Assembly: GCA_028554645.1 (NCBI GenBank)
Contig: JAQOOI010000025.1
Location: 1 to 64,000, forward strand
Source of the DNA: Omphalotus guepiniiformis
Taxonomy: Eukaryota; Basidiomycota; Agaricomycetes; Agaricales; Omphalotaceae
Direction of reading: 5' to 3'
DNA: 64,000 nucleotides
Positions 47,564 through 59,614 of the stretch are shown here, in pieces (position 1 is the first letter of the stretch; each line of letters opens with the position of its first letter). The notes under the pieces are model-generated. The model worked only from the letters and a program-made list of their open reading frames with translations, did no database searches and was not told the origin of the DNA. A program made the position numbers and the translations under genes.

Positions 47564-49870
47564 TTACCAACAATAACTCATATCGCCAGATCTAGTCGTC
47601 CGAGGCGTTATACAACATGTAAAATGTTTTGGGTGTCTAATCATCAGCGTAAGTACACATATATGTGATCCAAAGTAACAAATGAAATAACTTGCCGCAC
47701 AAACCCACTGGAGAAATCCGCATCTGGAACTATCTCTTGACCTCTTTCATCTTTTGATCTAGATATCTGTAGTGTCGCTACCATATTAGCTATTGCAAGC
47801 CATATCCCTTGCGTCGCGAAATGACGTCCCGGGCAGCGACTATAAAGGTGATTCAATTCATTGTGGGCTAGGAATAAGTAGAACATCACCTACCGACGGC
47901 CAAAGCCGAAAATCACATCTTCAGGGTCGACAAGATCTGCACATTGCATATATCGCTCGGGACGGAACACTTTTGGCTCTGCACAATTGTGGAGCATAAA
48001 ACTAGCATTGCGAAAGAGAGTCCAGACAACGTATTCAGATGTTTATTGGGCAGGACTTACTATATATTAGCAAGTACGGTGGTTCCTTTTGGGAGGTGAT
48101 ACCCTCGGTATATGTCATCTTCCATGAGCCGATGGGGCAAGCCTAACGGAACGGGCGGATTCCATCTATCAAAGAAGACAATTAACAATTGTTTGTTAAT
48201 CCATCGGGAGCTACTTGCCTTACGACTTCGTTGAAAATGCATTGTAGGTATGGAAGAGATGGTTTGTCCTCAAGCGTCGGCAGCCTATCGAGACCAATCA
48301 CTGAATCCATTTCCTTTTGAGCTTTCTCAAAGACCTCGGGATGGATCACCATAGCTAGGACAAAGGAATTTAGGACGCAAACCGTCTTTAAAGTGTCAGC
48401 ACTCGTTAAATGGGTCCGGCACGACTTACTGTGTCTTCAGCAGCTGCGAAAGAGCATGATCAACATCCACCTTCAGAGTTCAAGAATATTTTAGTGATTC
48501 TCACCTGCGTACATAGTTCCTGCTACACCTTTAATATCCTCTTCATCATCAGGAGTAACAGACAACATTTCTGAACGACTGCAGGTCTCCAGAAGCCTAG
48601 TCGTCAAGCAAGGGACAGCCGTACCAGAAAGCTGAAACAGTCAATGCCGCCAATCTCAGATCCGAGGGTTCAAGCATACCATCTTTTCTTTGACCGTCTC
48701 GTACGGGACGTCCATCATGATATCCACAGCTTCCTTGACCACCGCTGCTTTCCGTTTGAAACCCGATAAGGGTGCCCACGTCGGGATATACCTATCATAC
48801 AAATTCAATATCGTTTTCGGACAATGCGGGGAATACTGTGACCAACTTCATGAGAGGGATGAAATCGACTAGTTGACCTGCCGGAGTGCCTGATTGAACT
48901 GTTAGTTTTCCGGCTCGCTGAGCTGTTAGCCAAAGGTGTGAATTCAAATTAAGTGCATTGGGCAAATGCTAGGAATATTTACTGAGCTAGAAGAACGAAT
49001 GGATCGTCGACAGAAGTAACATCCGTTCCATATGTGATCTTCATAATAGTAGCCGCTGCGAACCTGTTCTAGTCGTTAGTTAACGTTACATGGTAAGTAG
49101 CGCTACACAATGCAGATAACCTACCTCTGGATGTGTTGGTCGAACAGTTCAGGTTGTCGAATCATACCTTGAATCATACTCATGGTCTCTTTCTCCTGAA
49201 CAGGTTTAAGAGCATGTACAGCTTGCTGATTGAATGTCTGATGAATAAATCGACGGTGCTTTCGGAATCGCGGTCCACTGATAGCTTCTTAACTGCCACG
49301 ATCCTTCGTGGAAGGACGTGTGACTCACTATCGGACGTGTGTCGAAGCGTTATGCCAACCCATCCTGGAAACCCCGTGAGTTGATGATTTCGTTAACGCG
49401 ATCGGGAAGGGTGACCCACAGCTCAGCCATTAGTACAAATCGAGGTCTGTCAGAGTAGATAGAGCTCCGTTTATCTAACAAGTCCTGAGCCGCCTCAAGA
49501 CCATTCAAAATCACGATCGGTCTTCCCAAGATTTCGAGGTATATTACATCTCCTATGATGATGATAAGTAAGAAGAGTGTTCGAGAAATGCTTCGCTGGT
49601 AAGTCAACTAACCATATGTATCATGCCACTCGGCGAACTTTTCCTCAGCGGACGCAGTGGGTACTTGGTGAATGTTACTGCCTTCAAACTTCAAGAGATA
49701 TGGATGGGAAAACAGGTATTCGACACGTACCCAATGACAGGTGCGGGCTGCGGACCAGGAGGACGATTTTTTCGAGCAGAGAAGACAAGACGACATGCGA
49801 GCATGGCGATGACTGGTACTAGAGCACAGATACATCGATTCACATACGAGGGAAGGACGACTTCAGTCAT
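47564..49870 (-). CDS. Cytochrome P450, 15 exons, one-base defect at the exon 6/7 junction
   Basis: Exons (minus): 49870-49731, 49677-49613, 49552-49420, 49364-49329, 49277-49125, 49063-48983, 48917-48847, 48791-48680, 48631-48505, 48443-48430, 48385-48219, 48165-48061, 48001-47894, 47839-47696, 47636-47564. An N-terminal helix leads to RPPGP; further marks are AEDT in the I-helix, [18 protein letters not shown] (ExxR) and [13 protein letters not shown] (haem loop). Introns 11 and 14 use GC donors (GCAAGT). Every junction keeps frame except 6/7, where the exon ends CAG and is followed by TAAAT rather than GTAAAT. One lost G would explain it. Restoring the count gives about 509 residues. It is either a young pseudogene or a sequencing gap. 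Confidence 0.8.
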
Positions 49871-51263
49871 TTCAGCGAGGAGGAGAGGTGGGTAGAAGAA
49901 GAAGAGTCGCGCTAAGTTGCTGTACTTAAGTACCCGCGAACAGCTTGATAGTTATCCAGCGGAACAAGAACCTGTGCATCCGATCAACTTAGAAATACTT
50001 GGGAATAGCTAAAAAGGCTTAGGATACAATAGAACGACAGGAAGCAAGTCAGAAACTTAATATTTCCGCTGGATTTAGAATGGGCCTTACCGGCTCTGTG
50101 TCCTTCACACGTGTCACCATGAATTGCGCTGGATCAAGCTATCGCTCGGGTAGGATATCGGAACGTCAGTCTCAGCGATTCACTGCCGTACACTTGGGAT
50201 TATCGGCCCATGCTTGCGGTAAGTAGAGGGCGAAATTGTCGCAATGCAAAGCGGCGCTACTAGACGCTCCATAACCGCCCCTGTCACAGAAATTCCAGTT
50301 TGACTCGGATGATATTCCGAACTGTTCATTTCCCAAGGACAAAAGAGCCCTTGATATTCATGAGATACCGCCTGATATGACTGATACTACCTGTGTGAGA
50401 GAGAAGGTAGTACCGAACCAATTCAAGAAATTGTGGCGTACAGGAATGATTTTGTACAGCCCAGATATCATTTACCACCCTCCAGACATCAGTCGTCAGA
50501 TGTGCTTTGATAGCGCACGTACATAGCCATACGATTGCAGGCCACCCAGTATAGTAGCTGAGAGACAAGGCTCAAAAGAAGAAAGATGAAACGAAAGAGT
50601 TGGTGGATGGGAAACAAGTTTGATCTCCGTTTGGGCCTGGACTCGGCAATTGCCGAAGACCTCAGGAAAACAGGCTTCAACGTCTTACTGTACTCACTCT
50701 TACCGCAAGCGCAAACATTTTTCATGTGCTGATTTCTGATTCCTGCTCAAAACGTCTTCAAGAAGCCCCCACGTTTGCATTCATGTGGACAGTAACCGTT
50801 ATCAACGCAGTCTTTGTCCAACCTTATCTGATTCTTGATTCTTGAATAGACCCACTCGATGGAATTCACGAGTTTTTGTGCTAGTCAGTGGAAACAGCAA
50901 AGTTCTAACTTGATTGATATCGGCTGTAACCTCACCGGAAAAGGTGACATGTTTGTCCTAATGCTTCTCTCAACTTATTTCTGGAAAGCTTCAGTGCCTC
51001 CCTCATCGCCCCGTATGTAACTCCCCGTAGTACGGTTTGCGGAGCCGTCTTCTGATACGTGTTATTCTCTCTTCAACTCTATATGTTTGACTGGAATCAA
51101 CATTGCAGGGACGGCTATATATGTGTTATCAAGACTATACATAGTAGCTGGACGCAATTAACTGCAGTTCAATCGGGCTATCCCAATCTCCCGATTGCCG
51201 TGCTCTCGATTCCCGATGTCCGATACCATCAGCCCTGACTTGAGAATCCTTTCAAGCTGGGGG
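49871..51263. other. Gene-poor region
   Basis: I see no ORF with splice or composition support over about 1.4 kb on either strand. Confidence 0.5.
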
Positions 51264-51729
51264 AGGACCCCGGGATGCCCACCAAAATGATGGTTTGTGT
51301 TTCGGACAAATTGTCGAGAAATTTTCGAAAAATACGTTTGACTTTCGGACAAAATAGGCCTTCGAGAGCGAAAAAGTAGTTTGCTACGCTCGGACAAATT
51401 TGCTATGAACTGGGCAGGTCAGCGATGATGAACGTACCGGTTGGGCTTCTGTCCTGACCTCTGACCGCTCGATGTTTCACGCAGTGGTCCAAAAATGACC
51501 ACTATGTACTGTAAGTGGTCCTCGAGGCTCGAGACATGTCGTTAGAACTTTGCCAAAGCAAATTCTACCTATCCTCGCACGGAAACATACTTCCCGGCAT
51601 CTCCCGGCATCTCCCGGCATCTTGGGGGCCACTTGAGTTTCGGACATTTTTGGCAAATTTCTGAAAATTTCGGTTAGGACATTTCGGTGGCGCCAGAAAA
51701 CATCCTTTTGGTGGGCATTCCGGGGTCCT
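51264..51729. mobile_element. hAT-like non-autonomous element (MITE), 466 bp
   Basis: Terminal inverted repeats of about 29 bp lie at 51264-51292 and 51701-51729, both beginning AGGACCCCGG and differing at two positions. The element is flanked on both sides by GCTGGGGG (51256-51263 and 51730-51737), a perfect 8-bp target duplication, the size made by hAT transposases. Inside, CGGACA recurs near both ends (subterminal repeats are common in hAT elements), and at 51591-51620 a 10-base unit close to CTCCCGGCAT is repeated three times. No coding capacity. Confidence 0.85.
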
Positions 51730-52599
51730 GCTGGGGGCTGACTGGGGCTGAAGACAAATATATCCGAGTTTGTTGATTCCCCGGATTCATCAACACAAAT
51801 TGAACTGCGGCGCACTGTGACGCAGCCTTCAAAGGCCCTCAGTGGAATAACATGACCTTCTACATTTCACACACACCACGTACGTTGCCTGACCTACGGC
51901 CGCCACTCTGTCTGCAACGCGGTGCTAATAGTATCACACCACGTTATATTACTTTTCAGAATCTTTCCGGTTCTCTAAACCGTTGTCTCACGCAGGTGTG
52001 TGTAATTCACTACATCGCCACCATGTGGGACTCTCAAAGGCATTCTGCTTCCTAGAAGGAAGAATACACCTGTTTCAATGTATGTCTCTCAGCGTCGGAT
52101 CCGAATCATCCTTGCCAACGTGACAGACTTTTTAACCTCTTGACATATCATCTCAAGTTCTAGGAATTCCAGAGGCCTCTACTTTCTCGCGAGTGGTTAG
52201 CGTCATCGATGACAACATTGATGTCTGTGTGAACGATACAGTATGCGCTCGTTACGTTCGATGCCGCTGCCAATGTACTTTTCGGACCTATCTCTGGAGT
52301 TTAGCTTGTTACAGTCAATGTCATGGACATTGTAAATTACCTGCCTGATTAATTTGTTCAAAGTCTTTACTAGGTACGGCAGACCTCGGTTATGAGCACA
52401 TATACTCGCTGATTCTTTAATTGATCAAGACACATAGACATAATCAACAATTGGATCTAAAGGGTCACTAGCCGGCTTATTCACTATGAGCTAGCCCCGA
52501 GTTCAGTCATCCGTATTCAGGTCGCTTGTTTACCTCCACAGGCTTCAAGTCGTTATCTGTGCAATCGAACGTGCAAGGATGTACCATGCTTCACAAAAC
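51730..52599. other. Gene-poor region
   Basis: It holds the right target duplication of the MITE at its start. No ORF is supported. Confidence 0.5.
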
Positions 52600-52915
52600 C
52601 TACTTTGTAGTAGCGCCAAAGGACAAATCCGCTGACACCGGAGGGTTAAATTCCCGGCATTTGTAGTATTCAAAGCCGCAAAAATGATCTATAGCACTGG
52701 CTCTGCGTCGGAAGTTAAACTGTGCTGGAATCAGAAAGGTCACTGCTTCGAATTAATGATGTATGTATGTAGCTCATTTGTAAAAAAAAAAAGGTACTGA
52801 CTTGTGACCCAATCAATACATTCACATCTTCCAGATCCTGCCGAAACTTGATGTGTCCTAGTAGTAGCCTCCTTGCAGTGTTATGTATTCGCTTGTCCGC
52901 GTCACCGCTTGACAT
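52600..52915 (-). CDS. Possible small two-exon gene, 77 residues
   Basis: Exon 1 52915-52802 (MSSGDADKRIHNTARRLLLG...) and exon 2 52719-52600 (FNFRRRASAIDHF...) join in phase 0 with a GTCAGT donor and a CAGCACAG acceptor; the intron contains a run of T. The predicted protein is basic at first and has no family that I know. Support is only open frame and plausible splice sites. It may instead be a fragment of a larger, decayed gene. Confidence 0.3.
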
Positions 52916-53675
52916 TTCCTCGTATTTGATTCATACAAAGAAGACATTACTCAACTTGATTATGAAGATGTGTATGTACGCCGTCGGACGATGTTGAGTG
53001 AGCGAAAAAGCCGACTCTCGTGTGCTTTCGATCTACGCATCCGAACTTCTGATTTTCTCTCCAGGCCGGGACCAGTGCTTCACTTACGCGCTTCGCGGCC
53101 CCGGGCCCATAAGGTCGTAATGTCTCGACGTCAGACTCCGCTCAAGAAACGTCGCTCTTTTCGGAGTTCAGTGGAGGTAAATAAAATGGCAATACCTTCT
53201 TGGGCCATCCACTTGTTGAACTCGGAGACCAATGTGGGTTGCCGGAGTCAACTTGAAGTTTTGAGATCCGTATAAGAATGCAGCAGTCTGGTGAAGAACC
53301 TCTCGTATGGTGCGTAGGGAACGAAGATGCATCAGAGCTCAGAGCACGATGTTTGACGCCTGTCCATTGACAGAGTTTGTTGATTTAATAGCGCGAGAAT
53401 CGTGGTTGAGAAGACGGAGGTCTTCAGACGGACACGTGATGCCATTCTTTTCTCTTCCTCAACCAAGGTCGAACCGACGTGTCTGTCCTCGAGCTCAAGC
53501 TATTCGCTAGCGCTCAGATTCTCTCTTTATTTTCGTTACGGCGTAGACAGTGGAAACAAACGTTCATCTGTATCGTACAACGCATAATTGAAGATTATGG
53601 AAGACATACAACGTTTACTCTATGACCCGAGTCTGGAAAGGCGTCCAGTTACATGCATGAGAGGTGTTATGGATA

Positions 53676-53849
53676 GCAGAGAATGAAGAACGGAGGCAAC
53701 GTTATGAGCAGTAGCTCAAGGAAGACAAGGCAAGGGAGCGGGAGATTAGGCAGCACGAGGAAGAGGCTAGAAGGCTAGCACAAGAGGAGGAAAGGAAGAA
53801 AGAAGAAGCACAGCAACTACTCAAGAAGACAAAGTACTTCCCCCTGTGA
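53676..53849 (+). pseudogene. Coiled-coil fragment with an in-frame stop
   Basis: A glutamate/arginine-rich frame (REIRQHEEEARRLAQEEERK) runs over about 55 codons and is broken by TAG at 53712-53714. Composition is that of a long charged helix. No start, and it ends at TGA 53847-53849. It is probably the tail of a lost gene. Confidence 0.35.
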
Positions 53850-53905
53850 CTTACATAATCATACGCGTCTCGTCGCGCCTCAGCGCTGCAGCCTTAGACC
53901 CCAAC

Positions 53906-55887
53906 ATGGCTCAGGATCCCCCTCCATTCTACGTATCCATCCTAGGACTCTGCGGGACACCGACAAAGGCTAACCTTCAGAGTCTCAATATCATCAATCA
54001 TACACTGAAAGTTTTTGGGCCGTACGAGTCCTGTGGCCAGAATATATTCTGTGCCGTCGAGAAGGTATTTCCAGGGCACATCTTCAGCTTTTACCGAGTA
54101 CGCTTCCTCTTGTGGCAATTGACGAGACGCTTATATATCTTAGGCTCGTGAAAAAGGTCCCATCACTACCTCAAGACTGCGGGAAAAATTAGCATCTCAC
54201 TCCTTGGACGAGCTAGCGGAGGAGTTGTCACAGGATTCGACGTATCAGGAATTTTTCGATGCTGAGCCAGGGGAAGTAAGGCCCCGCCACGCGATTATCG
54301 TTGTCATCAGAGCAATACGACCAGCAGTTCAGGTACCACCACCAGCCATTGAGGACGAGGAGGAGGATGACATGCCGGAGGAAGTGCACTTCTTCCTTAA
54401 GGGTGCGTTATCCTTTTCATTTTGATCAGAGACTCATTCGGCCAATAGCCAATAACAGCTTTCAAAACCCATCGGAAGAATGCCCTCGCAAGGAAGTCGC
54501 CTTCTGTAGCTGCCAAATCCGTCAATTACATCGAGATACAGTCCTCGGAGGACGGTCTCCTTGATGGACGCTTTGCCTTGGAAGGTCCAGCCACAGCGGC
54601 GCCTCCCATTGAGCTCTTCCATCCCGCCTTTGCTGCTTATAAGAGAGACGCTGAGAATTCCGCGCTGGTCGTTCCCCCGGACTTTGTTTGCGACGTCGCA
54701 GCCCTTATTCGAAAACTTTCCGCCGTCCTTAAGGAGGAGCCAACTCGCGACGAGGACTGTCGAGAATTGCTAGCAAAGATCCTCGACACCAACCTCGAGA
54801 ATGTGTCCAACACAAGCGAAACGAGTCCCGATTGGATGACACCCATCATCACGCCCATCAAAGCGAATTCGGGAACGCCTGTCATTGTCGAGATCAAGAG
54901 TGAGCTTGGCAATGGCGAGTCGGATCCATCTGTACAGGTTTCATTCTCGTATGAACGATTCGTATGTGCGCCAGAGCGTGAGCGATGTTCTTTCGACGTC
55001 ACTATGTCTACTCATGCATGCACTAGCGTGCTGCCCTTCTCGAGCAGTCTAACTGTCCATCGTTCTTGCTAGGCCTCGCAGGACCGTGGCTCGTCGTCTG
55101 CGGTGCTGTCATGGTGCACCGAACCATTGTGCAGCGTCTTGGCGCGTACGAGTGGCATGCGTGTAGCCGCATAGGCGACGATGCTCAAGTTCTCGTTCTC
55201 GCGCGTCGGCTCTTCGCCGTCCGGAAGGCAATCGCCGCGTTGAAGGCGTATTACACAGCGCTTCAGGAAGGCTCCGGCTTGAATTTGAATCGATTCTATC
55301 CCTCCTTCGACTCGTTTGTTGACGAAGACGATGAAGAGATTCAATTCCATTGTCTCAGACCACTCGAGCAGGATCTTTCATGCCTAGTCTTCCTGGCTAA
55401 GAGGCTGGACACCGAGGAAGAGTTTGTCGTCAAGTTTGCTAGTCGCTATAGCCCTGATGCTCACAAGCACATGGCGGGGGGTGGATACGCGCCTCGACTT
55501 CTGGGCCACCAGCTATTAGGTCCAGGGTATGGCAACTGGGCACTTGTTGCCATGGAGTATGTCAAAGGCGCGACTCTCTCCACGGTGTACGGGAGTGGCC
55601 CACTTCCTGCTGACGTCCGTGGTGCCATACAGACTGCGCTGATACATCTGCGATCCGAAAACTACATTATGCCCGATCTGCGCAGGCCAAATGTCATGCT
55701 TGTAAATGGAGAGGAGCCAATAAACAAGCGCATTAGGTTCATAGACTTTGATTGGGCTTGCAAGGAGGGTGATGGCACTCGATACCCATTTCACCTCTCT
55801 CGGGAGGTTCGGGACGCAGCAAAGGCCAAGGATTATGATGAGATTACGAGGAAGCACGAGCAGAATTTGTTTGACAAGTATTTCTAG
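53906..55887 (+). CDS. Crinkler-like modular protein with degenerate kinase C-lobe
   Basis: Exons 53906-54097, 54144-54402, 54459-54977 and 55073-55887 give 594 residues. The N-terminal 150 residues (to FFDAEPGEVRPRHAIIVVIR) resemble the leader region of Crinkler-type proteins. A middle domain contains PPIELFHPAF and then AGPWLVVCGAVMVHRTIVQRL. The C-terminus is kinase-like: ALVAMEYVKGATLSTVYGSG, then MPDLRRPNVML at the place of the HRD loop and RFIDFDWA at the place of DFG. Catalysis is doubtful. In Agaricomycetes such genes are numerous and linked to self/non-self or microbial interaction, which is inference here. Confidence 0.65.
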
Positions 55888-56035
55888 CTCGTTGGATTAT
55901 AGTACTTAACTTGCCTTAAGTACATACAAATTGAAATACGGGCTTACACCACGACAATCCCACGAGGCAAAACCCACGACCATTCGGACAAATTGTTTCT
56001 ATGACCATACCGTACCACCCAGCCAGGCCTGCAAT

Positions 56036-59000
56036 ATGGATGGCAGCCCTCCGAGCTTGCCCTTCATAATAGGTGAGAAGACACAGAATGGGGCGCATCT
56101 AGATAAGAACTCATGTGATTGCAGATCCTTTCAGTGATCTTAGTGGATCGACGTACCGTGACTCCAGCTCTACAACACTTACTACCCTTCAGGACGACGA
56201 GGAAATATCAACATACGGGAAATTAGTCAGTGAAATTCACAGACATGGCTCGAAGGTTCTGAGGTATTACGAGGATTACCTAAAGACGCGTTCCTCTGCA
56301 CCTCCGGAAGAGACACCACAGTATGAGTTCGTTTCGAAAGGCGACTATCTCTGCGCGGGCCGGGACTTCACTGTGTATGCGGGGCACCTGTTCAAGAACT
56401 ACAACGCTTCACCTTCATTTCCTCGAAAGCGTCGTGATGGAGACGATTATGGGGACCACAAGTTTGTTAAACCCTGGAGTGGTACAACAGCATCATCTTC
56501 CACTTCCATGTCTGCCGACAGCAGGCCTACCCGCATCGCAGTCGCCCTAAAAGAATCCGTTCGGTCCATTCATCAGTCTGGTAATCGCCCTTTTGTCCTC
56601 GGTACCTTCCTCAAGGAAATTCGAGTGATGGGCGCTCTGAGGTCATGCGCAAATATTGTAGACCTCTTAGGAGTGGCCTTTGTTGAAGTAGGGGAAGAAG
56701 TCAAGCCAACGCTGGTCGTCGAGCTCGCTCTTGGCAATCTCATCGATTTCTTCCGTTCCAATGTTTCTTCTGCAACCACTTGGGAGTTGAAGTTCAACTT
56801 CACACTTCAGATCTGCTCTGCTCTTCAAGCACTTCACAGCGAAGGCATAGTTCATGCTGATATCAAAGGCCAAAATGTTCTCGTATTTCCAAATAGGCAG
56901 ACCCAATACTGTGCGAAGCTTTCTGATTTTGGCAACAGCACATTGGTTGGGACGGAATTTCCTGTTGCTGCAGGTACGAAATATTACCTAGCACCAGAAT
57001 GTATAAGCTTGAAAGAAGGCGGCAGTGAGGTTCAGGCTGGACAATATGGCAATGCAGAGTGCCGTGATGTTTATGCATTTGGCCTGGTTGTATGGGAGAT
57101 GGCGACTAGTTGTCGGCAGCCTCCGTTCGCTGATGTTGACTCTGATGAGGAAATTGTGCGGATGAAATTCAGTGGTGACGGCGAGGCTGCGAAATATCTT
57201 CTAGCCCAGGCCCCAACAACCCTTCCACAAAGCATTCAAACAATCATTCGAGAGAGTCTAGATGCTGATCCTACTCGCCGCCCTTGTCTCAGTGCTGTGG
57301 CTGACCAATTGCGGGTAGAGATAGAACAAATGTAAGTCGTACAATGGTTTCATTAATTTGGAGTCTTTTCGGGTCTTTCTCACCAATCGTGTAGCTCCTC
57401 AACAGCGTCCGCAACCGAAGCTGATTCTCAGTTATCGCAGTCGCCATCGGACACAATCGTGAGTTGTCCCAGTGGTTCCGATAGATGTTGTGCTCACAGG
57501 GTATTGTAGGTTGACTCGGACTCTATCTTGAAGATTCCGTGGTCACTACAAAAGCGATTGTACGAAGAGTCGACCGACGACCGCTCTGATCGTGATGAAA
57601 GCTCGAAAGTATTCCTTGCATACTGCTATCTACTCTGCTCTGATGACCATCAAGAGTTACGAGACAAAGCTCGTTCCCTCGTCCGACAAGCAGCACTTCT
57701 TGATCCTTTCTGTTTGACTCCAGGAGCCATGTTTACTCCGTTCAGAGCCATGATGGAGCTTCAAGATTGGGAGGGCATTTCAGATATTCTTCCAGCGGAG
57801 ACAGACACTACATATGAGGTCGCTGACCAATGCATTCAGCATATTTACTCGTTTGGATGGCGCAGGTTTGTCGTCCTTGCTTGTAGCGCAGGTAGCGATT
57901 CACCACAGTCGGACTTGACGCATGCAGAACATCTGAGGTTGTCATCTGAGAAGGTCGCTGTCTCTACTGTGAGGCTTCTCTCCAAAAACGGCGTGCGTGA
58001 TGTTGGTCAAGCATCTTGGGGTGATGACGGACTGTTTGCACTTCACATGGCCTCAGTCACTGGAAAGCACCATGCTGTGTCAGCACTACTTGCTCATGGT
58101 GCTCAGCCAGATGCTCGTGATAAGGACAATCGCACTGCCCTTCACTTGTGCTGTCAAGCAGAGCAATTACCAGAGGACCTCAGTATTGAAGTCGTCAGGT
58201 CTATTCTTGCGCATGAGCCTAATTCTGTCAACAATGTCATACAAACCAACCTCTACACGCCGCTCCGACTAGCTGTCGAGGCAGAGAAACCTCGTCTTTG
58301 TCAATTCCTGCTGCAGAACGGAGCCGATGTCAATGCTCAGGCTTTTGAGGGCTCAACAGCGCTTCAGGAGTGTGCATGGTCCGCTAGTGAGAAGGGTAAT
58401 GGAAGGAGGGAAAAAGGATGCAAAGACGAAGAAAAGGCTCTGCAACTCGCCAAAGTCCTCCTGCAATTTGGCAAGGTTAACGTCAACTTACAGTCGTGCC
58501 ACAACTCGGTGACGGCGCTAGGAATAGCGGCGGTACATGGGAATTTTTTGAAAATGGTGTCTCTTCTTTTGGACTATGGGGCCGATCCCAACACAGCGGT
58601 TGACGAGTTGACTGCACTTGGGGCAGCGGTCCAGCATGACAATCCTGATATGTTATCTCTCTTGTTAAAGCGTGGTGCAGATCCGAACCTCATTGTGCGG
58701 AACACGCATCCTCTCGGTGTGGCTGTGGTGATGGATAAACATGAAATGGTGTTGTTGTTGCTGGAGCATGGTGCAGATCCACGTATTCCGTATCACGGTG
58801 TACCTCTGGTGTGCTGGGCAATTCACTCTTGCAAAGAACCGGGACAGGATGGGGTATGTCCTAATCTACACTTGTTGCTCCAACGTGGCGCATCTGTTAC
58901 AGCGACTGCAGAACCAACAAAACGCGAAGCAGAGGACGTGGCGGGCTTATCTGCTGTTCACTTCACAGCATTAAAGCTTTCGACGGCGAGCCTCGGTGTG

Positions 59001-59378
59001 CTCTTGGACCACAAGGTTGTCCTGTCTGCTCGTTCAAGATATGGTCAGGAGACTGCGCTCCATGTCGTTGTGGCGTACACCTCCGGGCAAGACACTTTTG
59101 CTATGGTCAAAGAGCTAGTCAGACGTGGAATAGACCTGGATGCCGCCGATGTATTTGGGGACACTGCGCTTCACATTGTTAGCATGAATCATGCTGACGA
59201 CATCAGACAGTTTCTCTTGGAGGCCGGCTGTAATCCTAATACACAAAATGCCTCGGGAAGGACTGCGCAACAGCTGTATGATCTTGACGAGGAGACACTA
59301 CTGAACGAGAGACGTATCAAACAAAAGGCATTCCATGAACTGCTACGATCCAGACACCAGGAAGAGCTAGCAAAATGA
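56036..59378 (+). CDS. Protein kinase fused to ankyrin repeats, 1058 residues
   Basis: Exons 56036-56072, 56125-57331, 57395-57458 and 57510-59378. The kinase domain (about residues 120-410) has VALKESV (ATP lysine), HADIKGQNVL (HRD-type loop), LSDFGNS (DFG) and YYLAPE (APE), so it may be active. A serine-rich linker is encoded by the 64-nt exon. The second half has a helical segment and then at least eight ankyrin-like units with the usual ALHMAS..GKHHAVSALLAHGAQPDARDKDN pattern. It likely binds a partner through ankyrin repeats and phosphorylates it. It sits between two other kinase-fold genes of accessory type. Confidence 0.88.
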
Positions 59379-59614
59379 CAAAGAGAAATCTAGCTCACAC
59401 CAGGTTACCGACGGTCAGCAGGAAGTACCATGTCTTTAACGTTCATACTTGGCATCGGTGTTTATGCGCAGACTCGTTGATAGATGACTGCATTTTGAGT
59501 CTCTGATACCTGGATTCCCCCGTATGACCAAATCTATTTCTATTCACTGTAAATTGATTGAAGTACTTCAATGGTCATTATCGACTGAGACTGGGATTGG
59601 ACAGATGCAGAGGA

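Noticed and set aside
52970..53587. Overlapping basic ORFs on the plus strand
   Set aside because: Composition is that of random arginine/serine-rich frames, and the frames do not join by sound splice sites.
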